NCBI GenBank assembly: GCA_026874595.1
Contig: CM049315.1
Coordinates: 76,829,901 to 76,893,900 of the forward strand
Direction: 5' to 3'
From: Sipunculus nudus
Taxonomy: Eukaryota; Annelida; Sipuncula; Golfingiida; Sipunculidae
DNA length: 64,000 nucleotides
Within the stretch, counting starts at the first letter, position 1. The number at the start of each line of letters is the position of its first letter. A program made the translations under genes and the position numbers. The notes beneath the pieces are model-generated. The model did not search any database. It was not told the origin of the DNA and saw only the letters and a list, made by a program, of their open reading frames with translations. Shown here in pieces: positions 54,535-64,000 of this stretch.

Positions 54535-54860
54535 TTCGGTGACTACTGCACCTACGGGACCTGGGTGTTTAATCTTCCCCCTTGCTGGGTAAAACAACCG
54601 AGGTACCTCCGAAAGGCACGATCGTTTGGGAGTGAAACACAGTCGTTGGGCACGGCCTTCCCATTAAACCAGCAGAGCGCTCACACTTGGTTGGGACATA
54701 CCCTGAAAAAGCTCACCGACTCGGCTGAGAATCGATCTAACGACCACCTGGCTTTGAGTCCAGAACCCTACCCCTGAGCCTAAGAAGCCGGTCTTCAATT
54801 TGTGCGGTTGTATATGTGTATGTAAAATATGCTTTGTTGTAATAATAAAAGAAAATAAAC
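54535..54860 (+). mobile_element. SINE family 2, copy 2 (longer)
   Basis: Shares with 49015-49160 the blocks CTGGCTTTGAG, CCTGAGCC/CTAAGAAGCCGGTCT, ATTTGTG-GGTTGT and GCTTTGTTGTAATAATAAAA. The copy extends further at its left end than the one at 49015. Confidence 0.55.
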
Positions 54861-54929
54861 AGTTACAGGGAATTTAGAGCGAATATCTGATGTGCTAGCG
54901 AGGTTTCGCCATCTTGACTTTCTTGACTG

Positions 54930-55010
54930 AGGTTGTTAGGGGATCGAACTCTCGGCTTTCTGCACCGAAGTACAGCCACTAAACCAATGGGCTACGTGCG
55001 ATTCCTCCCA
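54930..55010 (-). mobile_element. tRNA-like SINE head
   Basis: On the minus strand GTAGCCCATTGGTTTAGTGG resembles a D-arm/box A, and GAGTTCGATCCCC is a good box B. No complete cloverleaf forms. Probably another SINE head. Confidence 0.45.
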
Positions 55011-55253
55011 GTTCACGAACCATGTAGAATCAATTCAACAATAGACCAACGCTCCACGGGCAGCTCTCCACACATTCAAAACACACTAACTGCTACAACG
55101 CGCACGACTTGTGTCAGATTGTTTTATATTAACTATTTTCCTCTTGTGCATTTTATATCTTTATAAAAATTGTATCTTTAAATTAATTAAATATGACGAA
55201 AAATAATTTTTCATTGCCCATAATGCAATTCATATATTTGTGTCATTTTCTAT

Positions 55254-55254
<1 letters not shown>

Positions 55255-55327
<73 letters not shown>
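55255..55327. repeat. (TA)n microsatellite
   Basis: Long TA run with a few interruptions. Confidence 0.95.
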
Positions 55328-57467
55328 CCAGAATTATTGTTTAATATATTATGATAAACCTTTTACTGTGCGTGTTATGATGGAAACAAGGTCGCTTTAG
55401 TATTAACATTTCCGTTACCGAGCAAAAGACGTTCCTACCCGTGAAGCGAAAGTCTGTTGGTCAAAACAGGCATGGCGTGCTATACTAAGTTTTTGTTTAT
55501 GGAATTTCTTATATTGGGTTGACAGGATAATGTTCAAGGTACACAGTCTGACAGTCATTTGCACAGCGCGTCCAGGGAGGCGTCAAAGATGATGATTCTG
55601 ATAACAAAACATTGTAATATGAAGTAGAGAAATATATATATATATATATATATATATATTGATATTTTATTGAAAATTATTTGGTTATAATGCCATATTG
55701 TCACATTAAATAAAGATTTGGTTCTATATTACCAACATATCACTTGACAAAGGTAACGGGAACCCTGTGATCTAAGGCCCTGTGGCAGATCAGACAATCT
55801 CGTCTGAACCGGCTAGCCTGTATTAATATGTTTAAATAAATAAATTAATAACACTTAATCCTGTCAAGACCATTTTGAATATATAATTACACATGGTAAA
55901 ATGTGGTCAATAATCGCTCTTTGTCCCACGTGCGGCGTATTTTCCTTTATTCTAACTGTACGTTCAAATCTGCTTGCATCACAGGGTCATGCTAAAGTGA
56001 TCATGCAAGTCAGCTATGTTGCATGCGACTATGCAAATAAGGCAAAGATTTATCAGTTATAGCTAACGGCTCGCGTGCCATGTGTGACACAAGCCTGGCA
56101 AACCTCGCGGCTTGCATTACTTTTCATTGGGGTTAACCAATACTTACAAAAATATATCGTGTAACACGTTTTAATACGTTTATTGGCCCGATAAAGTTTT
56201 TTCAGGGATTTCAATAGGAAGAAAAATAGGAAAGTCCAGGACGCTTAGTCCAAAGTATTGTGGAGTCACATGTTACTTTGAAACATTCCAAGCGTAGGGG
56301 CAAGGTTTAAAGTTTGAAACATTATGTAAAACTGAATATATTTTATCATAATATTTACGTCATTATCGTATCATGCTGATTAGATATCTTTTCCTACTGC
56401 TAGGGTCAGTTATCAGCAGGGTTTACACGGTTGACTGGTCAGACTGTCGGCCTGCCATGGCCAGTAACTGCTTTATGAGCTAGCTTTGACCCTCGGTGCG
56501 GCAAACTCCAAGAATCAAGCGTCCGGAAGAGATTTCAAGCATGTAAGACGTTAACCCCCGCGTTCCTGAAAGCCCTGTGTTTTAGCCATTAATTTTTTAT
56601 TAATTGCACTCTCATTAGAGGTAAATACTCCCATGTACCTGTTAAGTATCGTCCTTTTTCAACTTTTATTTGTATCTTATAGAGTATTCTCTTGTATCTT
56701 ATAGGATATATATGAATACCCTATATTAATATCGATAAAAATTATTATTCCTCTCAGTAGGGTTTACCTTTCACAGTTATATATTATTGTATTGGGGTTA
56801 TAGTGGCAATATTTATACATGTCGTCAGCAAACTTCTCCTGCCAATAAGCATGGCTTGATGGTAATGTCAAACGGATTACATGTGCATGTACAATTGATG
56901 CAGTCGCAACTGCTCATCTGAAAAGAGGCCCCTTCTTTGATATAACTATGCTGAACAGTTCTGTGTAGGTCACATGGTCCTATTTGTTTACATAACCTGA
57001 AGGAGAGTAGTGAATGTTATAAACACTTGGGAAACCTTATAGCCAACGTCGATTTATCATATCTTTTCCTTAATCAAAATGGCTTTTCCTTATCTTGACT
57101 GCCAATGTACCGAAAATATAACGTAATCTGCTAGAAAGCGCCTTAGACATAACGTTTCGAATATCGTATAGCGACCCCCTTAAACTGGTACCCATAAGAA
57201 GAGAAGGGTATAAAACCTGACATCTTGAATATTATAAACACTGTAAGCCCAGTTGTGAAGATGTCTACAGAAGCACAAAGTTCGTATGTTCGTTAGCATA
57301 AAGAGGTTAACTTAAAAGTCGACCCGTGACAGTGATTCATATTCAGAATACTTATGAACCGCGGCATATCCATAAATAATATTATATAAAGACAAAACAA
57401 TCTCGCAAAGAATAATATGGTGTTACGGGTAGACATAAAAGCGGACCGAACTGTCTCGCTAGTGAAG
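55328..57467. other. Unassigned A+T-rich DNA
   Basis: Includes a TA run (55631-55659). A segment ending TTAAATAAATAAATTAATAA (about 55830-55850) could be a LINE tail, too weak to call. No gene is supported. Confidence 0.35.
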
Positions 57468-57548
57468 CCTGCTTTTTCTAGCAAAGCGGTTGGAACGCCG
57501 GACATGTGCGCCACCGACATGGGTTCGAATCTCGGATCGGCCAGTATT
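57468..57548 (+). mobile_element. tRNA-like sequence, SINE head or tRNA pseudogene
   Basis: TCTAGCAAAGCGGTTGGAAC resembles a box A/D-arm. GGGTTCGAATCTC near 57521-57533 is a near-perfect box B/T-arm. No acceptor stem pairs, so a functional tRNA is unlikely. Confidence 0.45.
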
Positions 57549-57599
57549 TTCCCTGAACAATTTGCATTCGTAACAATGGTTATCCATAAGCAGGGGCGC

Positions 57600-57858
57600 C
57601 AATATAGGGGGGGGGGGGGATGGGGTGTATATATACATTTTGGTAAGGAGGGATGGTCAATGTAATCATCCCCCCCCCACTTTTCAGAGAATAATATTAT
57701 AATATTGCAAATGAAATATATTAATAAATAGAATTAAAGACTTTGGATGCATTTACTAAAAAATGTTATATCTAAACCTTGCTTAGAATTCATAAAATAC
57801 AATGTAACTTATTTTCTAAAACATAATTATTTGAAATATGATTAGGGATATATACATA

Positions 57859-57924
<66 letters not shown>

Positions 57925-57948
57925 AATATGTCACTCAGAGACGCTGAT

Positions 57949-58017
<69 letters not shown>

Positions 58018-58030
58018 AGTCATCCCCCCA
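57600..58030. repeat. Homopolymer and (TA)n-rich cluster
   Basis: G-run at about 57607-57619, C-run at about 57669-57677, TA runs at about 57864-57920, 57953-57978 and 57985-58012. AATGTAATCATCCCCCCCC and GAAAGTCATCCCCCCA are related words at the two ends. Confidence 0.8.
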
Positions 58031-59364
58031 CCCTGGAAGAAATTGACACCTTTGTCCATAAGTAGCTAATAATCCAACATATTACTTAATCAACCAACCA
58101 AGAAAAAACTTAGTGTCATAGTGGAAGCCTGGATGATATAGAACTGGTCAAGGAATATTAACATCTTGATGGTTATGCATGGTTAAAAGATAGATCCCAT
58201 ATGAGTGTATTGGTTCTACACTGGGTCTTAGAACATACATTATGTATTTGTCTGAACAGTGTTGGCTTTGTTTGGCAAGCTTGAAAGCAAGAGAGATAGT
58301 TTAAGGTGAAAATATATTCTCCAAATAATAATCCAATTAAGTTTTAACGTTTGTTTAAATGGATGTTTGGAAAAGTATTTTTCATTAAAAATTACTGACA
58401 CCATTCTTCAAGGATCCAGATTTGGTTAACGGAGTCATCACTTTGAATGTTCTGCGGTTTTTTTAAATGCTTAAATGAAATTTCAAAGAAATTAAAACGG
58501 TAACACCCTTCACCATAACAATATAAATGCTTTAGAGTTATTCAGGACTTGTAGATTACTTACAATGCAATAAGATTTTCACTTTTAATATGTAAACTTT
58601 GAAAATATAAAAAGAATATTCTGGTACACATATAGAATACTCAAAGATAAACCATCTAAACAAATTATATAAAATGCAAGAAGTTTCATTACTGCACATC
58701 TTTACAATGTGACTGTAATGATATAAGTATACATGATTCATTTTTTAAATTAAAATCGATAGATCACGAACCTACAGTAATGTTCGAAAAGGATTTTAGT
58801 GGACAAGGCACGGAACATTTATAGTCAGTCAATTAAAAACATCGACAAACAGTATAAAAGAAACATTTTTAAATGATTAAAATTCTATTTATAATATAAA
58901 AACCTTGGAGATGCAGTCTGGGAAATAAATTTGGTTGAGCACTAAATGCGTTCTAGCATAACATCTTCCCGGCACAGGGAAGATGTTATGCTGGTTTTAA
59001 AGAATAAATCCTATACATTACAAACCTACGAATATGCCGATATTTTTGTATTGCTAAGTTAAAAATTAAGAACAGAAATTAAAATTTCGGAATGTTTAAC
59101 TCAAGCACTTTTGGTCTTGAGGTCTCTGTCTCAGATTTCCATGTTTCGTTTTCGGTCTCCTGGTCTCGGTCTTAGTTTCGATTTGGCCCGGTCTCGACTT
59201 TGTCGCTACACTATACGTCATCAGCTGAAAATGGCAGAGCGCGAAAAGATGGTTTAAATACTAGCACGTACTCTCTCACATATCCATCTAAATTTGGCTT
59301 GCAGGTAATCTTCATAAACGAAGAAAAATGTTGAGTTCTTTAGGTTGTTACACCATGTTTGTTT
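58031..59364. other. Unassigned A+T-rich DNA
   Basis: Holds the hairpin at 58955-58992. At 59110-59200 lies a GGTCTC/GGTCTCGG-rich stretch that may be a distant cousin of the GACTCGG repeats. No gene is supported. Confidence 0.35.
58955..58992. repeat. Perfect 16-bp hairpin with 6-nt loop
   Basis: AGCATAACATCTTCCC (58955-58970) pairs perfectly with 58977-58992 across the loop GGCACA. One G-U and one C-G pair extend it outward. Flanks beyond that do not pair, so the stem is shorter than a typical microRNA precursor. Confidence 0.8.
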
Positions 59365-59881
59365 CAGGAATATACCCTGCGTAACTTCCTAAATTGGTAT
59401 AATCTGCGTATCGTACTGAATTGGCTTAATCTGCGTAACGTACTGAATTGGTATAGGGTGCTTTTCCATGTGCGCGGCAGAAACTGCCGCGCGTCAAACG
59501 CATGCGTTTGCCGCGCCGCCAGTCCTTTTCCATGTGAGCGTTTTGTATGCGTTTGCCGCGCGGCAATCGCATGCCTTCCTGACACGGCTGAACAAACTTA
59601 AACATACGAGTACGGGGAAACCCCACATGTGACTTCTTTAGGCGGAATATCCATGCGTTTGCCGCGCGGCAAACGCAGAAATCCAGCACTGCTGGATTCC
59701 AAAACTGACGCGTGCGTTTGCCGCGCGGCAATCGCATACATGGAAATAGCACATGACTTTTGAACTGGTTAGATTTTCGCCGCGCGGCAGCCGCGCGGCA
59801 AACGCTCGCAAAACGCGTACATGGAAAAGCACCCATACTCTGTGTAACGTACTGAAGTGGTTTACTTTGCGTAACGTATTT
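59365..59881 (+). repeat. 27-bp tandem array interrupted by a MITE
   Basis: Units AATTGGTATAATCTGCGTAA plus CGTACTG start at about 59392, 59419, 59446 (interrupted) and 59855, with a diverged one before 59392. Removing 59456-59834 and one ATA restores an exact 27-bp unit. Confidence 0.85.
59456..59834. mobile_element. MITE with 16-bp TIRs and palindromic CpG-rich core (379 bp)
   Basis: The ends are perfect inverted repeats, GGGTGCTTTTCCATGT (59456-59471) and its complement (59819-59834), flanked by ATA on both sides (59453-59455, 59835-59837). Inside, the self-complementary word GTTTGCCGCGCGGCAAACG or variants recur about five times (near 59507, 59551, 59657, 59714, 59782). A second inner pair of TTTTCCATGTGAGCG / CGCATACATGGAAATA-type ends suggests a nested or duplicated terminus. 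No transposase. The 3-bp duplication fits PIF/Harbinger; that assignment is inference. Open frames here are by-products. Confidence 0.85.
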
Positions 59882-62800
59882 GTACCTACAAGTCGTAATC
59901 TTGCTTAAACATATGTATAAACGATAGGGAATGTCATCAATACGAGAGACTGAAAAACGTAGCAGTCATTTATACAAGTAAAATCAAAGCAAATTATTTA
60001 ATATAATTTTCTGTAGAATCTGTGTGTATGTTGCAGTTTTCTCCATCGGGTAATAAATATCACCCATTCTTTTATATCCGTGTTAAGCTACAAATTATAT
60101 ATATCACCGGACGGTTAATTATTTTCACCTCTTACCGGAAAGTTAGGCAGTATATATACGGCTATGAATAGGGGCTTACTTCTCAAAGGTACATGAACTT
60201 AGTGTTATCCCAATGCTATTTTAGTTAATTTCTGCTAATTACAAAACTTTCCTTTCAAAACCATCCCGGAATATGGATGGTCTTACTGCCTCCAGTTCAA
60301 AGGTTTTATTCGTTGTTATGTTTCTGGTTGGGCGTAACCACTGCCCACGCGTGTCCACAATTTTTTTGCGACTAAGAGGTCCGGTCCTGCGCATGTGCGA
60401 AAACTCAAAAACAAGGAGAAGATGAAAGAAGGAACATAAAAGTATGGCCACCAGATGTTTTGATCTCTACGTATATGTTTTGTGTCACTGACTGCGCCAT
60501 GCACAGGCTTATTTCTCCTTGTAAAGAGGAGTACGCTTTAGAACGAAATATTAACAGTATTTCAAGGAGAAAATATTATATTCCAAGTATGTAAATAGGT
60601 TCCTTAACAGATGGAAGATTGAGCGAACATTTTTAAATGCTTCTTAGAATAAAACGAATTTCTTCTGATTTCATTAGCATCATTTCCATACGTATTAATT
60701 TAAAACCAATGATATTACACAAGAGACAGCGGGACCAGCAGCAATATGATACGTCGGGTACTTAATAGTTTTATTTATTTAATCTATAGACTGGCTCTCA
60801 AATTAAATACAATATAGACTAGCGCTCAACACTTTTATTGAATTAAAAATGGCCGTCGACGGTGCATTATGATATGTCTTGCTTTAGGTAGGTTTTTAAT
60901 TCAACTGAAAAAAAATTGACACAAGGAAGTTGTAAAAATTCCAATGTAATATAATTAAACATATACATAAGGTTACCACCTAGAATATTTAATTATATAC
61001 ATATATAACAAAAAAGCTGATCTGTGGAACAAATTTTTGTATATGTACCCTGCCTATCATGGAAAAAGCTGCAGCTAAGGATTTGAATACCAGTGGGAAA
61101 TTCAAGAGACACTTCTTAAAAGGACGAATGTGAGTTAGTGGTAGGAATAGTTTGTAAAATCATATTCGATGATTGACAGATAAAAAAAGACTGATAACGA
61201 TTATTAATCGTTTATTTCATTTATAATCTTTATTACTGTGATACAAATATGTTGTATAGAATTATACCTTAAATATTGACCGAGAAACAGTCTAACTTGT
61301 ACATCAGGCTGAAAGGAAACTGTAATGGTCGGGTTGTTGACACTTATTTGTTGCACAAGCTTAATGGTCTTTATAATATCTCTGACAGAATGAGAATACT
61401 TAATGGGGATAATATGACTTCTTAGGATGTGCATATATATTCCTTTGTGATAGATATGCAAAAATACCATCGATTTAACCAATTATGAAATAAAACGACC
61501 AATAATACACTCAATCGATTACTTGGCACACCACCGATGAGAGTAGTATCAGTAATGACTGCGAGACCATTTAATCATGTTCGAACTTGACAAAGATCAT
61601 CAATGGTATGAGAATGGTGACTGTGCCTCTAACATCTTTTTACCAGTATCACCTTTGTGAGCTTGAAAAATGTGCCAAGGTCATCCGTATTCGAACTAAA
61701 CCTATCCCTGTAGGAGATACACCATATACCGTGCTTATGATGTCTGAGCCGATAATTCTCTTGAAGTTATTGCGCGAACAACATTTTAGCATGAGCGCCT
61801 CTGTGACCTTGAAAAATACATCATCCAAAGCCCAAAGGCCATCACTAATCGAAGTTAAAGAAGCATTCCCTAGTTAAATAAAAATCAGCTGTACCCATCA
61901 TGTGCGTGTTTTTTCATCTTATTTAGTTTATATCCTCTAGTAAACCTTGTATCTGAAATAATAGTCATGAGGGTTCAACCTGAACGCTATTTTCATAAGC
62001 TGGTGTGGCAACAGGATAAGTGGCTTCGGTATAATATGTCGTCATTTTCAACCGCTATTTCGTCGCTTCAAGTGCGTTTGTATAAGCCATGCCGTGTGTG
62101 TGTATAAACAACAGATTACTTGCGTCCGACGCACAGACATACCATACCCGTGCATTACTTTATCAGTTAAAGATCTGGGGCCCAAAGAGGTTGGGCGAAG
62201 GGATTATTTCTTAGATCTCAAACGTTTCGTGACAGCTGTGTATGTAAGTTAATCTTCATCCATCTAGATGTATCTTTTTTAACATAGCCCTTCATAAGAC
62301 GCACCAGTGGTCAGAGAAAGGTCAATAGGGAACAGGGCAATTTGGGAAATAGCATGATACCCGATTGATACCGAAAATTAGGGCCTGATTTTGCATCTCG
62401 CGTCGTTTTGTTTCATACACCCTTCCGCAAAATGTCGTTTCTACTCGAAACGCATCTCTTTTGTTTGGACACTGTGGGACGGGATGGCCGGGACTACTTG
62501 TGTAAACTGTCAAACGTTTATGTAAAAATTTGATAAATTTCAAGGAAACACCTTCTGTTTACATACCACATGAGCATGCTTTCAAAATTTTAAATTCTTT
62601 GCAGTCCTGATTACAAAATCACTCATATTTATGCAATTTACCTTAAAAATAATTCGTATCCAACACACTACATTGTCCTCTTCACTACATTTTTACCTAC
62701 GCCGCTGGTATATTTAGAATATAATTCACCCAGTGAATTATGGGTGTCAGAATTTGTCTCCAAAAATCCCTAAACAGCTAAGTCGTACTCCTGTAAGTCC

Positions 62801-63191
62801 GGGTCTGCACAGTGTGTTATTCCCTATACTAAGCGCAAAATATGTGTCGTAGTCCGGATGGTCTCAGACAAGCATATAGCATTTTAAGTACACAACGAAC
62901 TTGTTGATTCAAGAACGTGTACCTCTCATTTACTGCGTAGTCTGTCCTCGCTCTCTCGCATGGCGCGATCTATCTCTGTCTGACATCCCTGAATCAGAAA
63001 AACCGTATCTTAAGAACAACTGAAAACACTGAGGCACTCCGCTAAAACAAAAGGAAGATGCTAAATAACCTGTTTAGAAAACCTCAGCCTGTAAATGACT
63101 GCAAATGAAAAGAAGTATTGTGAAAAGGGTGACCTGGAAAGCAAAACATAAACAGAAGAAAGAAATGACCCCTGATGGCGAACCGAGATGA
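59882..63191. other. Unassigned A+T-rich DNA
   Basis: Short open frames on both strands with no recognisable domain (longest about 96 codons at 61587-61877). No repeat relationship to the rest of the window was found. Confidence 0.35.
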
Positions 63192-64000
63192 TATTGCATG
63201 TTGTGATGGTGACTGAGACCAACTGCCATATATTGTGATGGTGACTGAGACCAACTGCCACATGTTGTGATGGTGACTGAGACCAAGTGCCACATATCGT
63301 GATTGTGACTGAGACAAACTGACACTTATTGTGATGGTGACTGAGACAAACCGACACTTATTGTGATGGTGACTGAGACCAACTGCCACATATTGTGATG
63401 GTGACGGAGACAAACTGCCACATATTGTGATGGTGACTGAGACCGACTGCCACATATTGTGATGGTGACTGAGACCGACTGCCACATATTGTGATGGTGA
63501 CTGAGACCGACTGCCACATATTGTGATGGTGACTGAGACCGACTGCCACATATTGTGATGGTGACTGAGACCAAGTGCCACATATCGTGACGGTGACTGA
63601 CACCAAGTGCCACATATCGTGACGGTGACTGAGACCAAGTGCCACATATCGTGACGGTGACTGAGACCAACAGCCACATATCGTGACGGTGACTGAGACC
63701 AACAGCCACATATCGTGACGGTGACTGAGACCAACAGCCACATGTCGTGACGGTGACTGAGACCGACTGCCACATGTAGTGACGGTGACTGAGACCAACA
63801 GCCACATATCGTGACGGTGACTGAGACCGACTGCCACATATCGTGACGGTGACTGAGACCAAGTGCCACATATCGTGACGGTGACTGAGACCAACAGCCA
63901 CATATCGTGACGGTGACTGAGACCAACAGCCACATGTCGTGACGGTGACTGAGACCGACTGCCACATGTCGTGACGGTGACTGAGACCGACTGCCACATG
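63192..64000. repeat. 32-bp satellite running off the window end
   Basis: The unit is GTGATGGTGACTGAGACCAA plus CTGCCACATATT; about 25 units are inside the window. Units up to about 63565 have ATTGTGATGGTGAC. From about 63580 they have TCGTGACGGTGAC, two co-varying changes that define two subfamilies. A second variable site (CAACTG, CAAGTG, CAACAG, CGACTG) changes from unit to unit. There are no spacers. All three minus-strand frames stay open (up to 293 codons) because the repeat contains no stop in any of them; I regard these as by-products. Confidence 0.95.

Noticed and set aside
57468-57548. Functional tRNA gene on the plus strand
   Set aside because: Box A- and box B-like words exist, but no acceptor stem or anticodon arm can be folded.
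59364-59836. Arg/Ala-rich frames around 59.4-59.8 kb
   Set aside because: They are translations of the palindromic CpG-rich MITE and the 27-bp array on both strands.
63084-63999. Long overlapping minus-strand frames of 213-293 codons, or a CRISPR-like array
   Set aside because: The frames exist in all three registers of a 32-bp satellite without stops. Units are directly adjacent with no unique spacers, and the genome is metazoan.

Overview
The window looks like an intergenic, repeat-dense stretch of a metazoan nuclear genome. It is strongly A+T-rich and has many microsatellites, tRNA-headed SINEs, decayed LINE and LTR elements, small DNA transposons and long minisatellites. I found no intact host protein gene, no functional RNA gene and nothing prokaryotic. 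The repeat types (a Gmr1-like Ty3/gypsy element, tRNA-SINEs with a conserved-looking core and polyA-like tail, modules containing repeated AAGGTCA words) suggest a lophotrochozoan, most likely a bivalve mollusc. That assignment is inference.

Layout. 0-7 kb: a decayed LINE 3' end, a Tigger/pogo-like remnant, a SINE and a 56-bp tandem array. 7.36-12.58 kb: the only recognisable coding content, a dead LTR retrotransposon on the minus strand. Its domain order is gag-protease-integrase-reverse transcriptase-RNase H, the Gmr1-type order. It keeps one full LTR, a 26-bp stub of the other LTR, a 4-bp target duplication (ATGT) and a reverse transcriptase that has lost its catalytic core. 15-21 kb: several SINE pieces and a solo LTR of the same family sitting inside a SINE. 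23.64-23.98 kb: a MITE with a TTA duplication. 29-31 kb: AT and ATT low-complexity DNA.

32.4-35.5 kb: a 3-kb minisatellite of 27-bp units with a recent ~0.8-kb higher-order duplication. It produces a 662-codon open frame that I regard as a by-product. 38.5-47.8 kb: a nested repeat structure. Its centre is a 4.3-kb fold-back (40.20-44.54 kb) whose two inverted arms are arrays of ~172-bp units. Diverged direct repeats flank it (39.2-40.2 and 44.6-45.25 kb), and a further inverted pair lies outside those (38.5 and 47.5 kb). 49-55 kb: SINE and LINE ends and a modular repeat. 59.46-59.83 kb: a MITE with 16-bp perfect terminal inverted repeats and a CpG-rich palindromic interior, inserted in a 27-bp tandem array. 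63.19 kb to the window end: a 32-bp satellite that continues past the edge.

Because the window is mostly mobile and tandem DNA, there is no pathway to describe. The relations that matter are insertions into insertions: solo LTR in SINE, MITE in tandem array, fold-back between direct repeats. All repeat relationships come from comparing the sequence by eye; boundaries are approximate unless a target duplication or terminal repeat fixes them.
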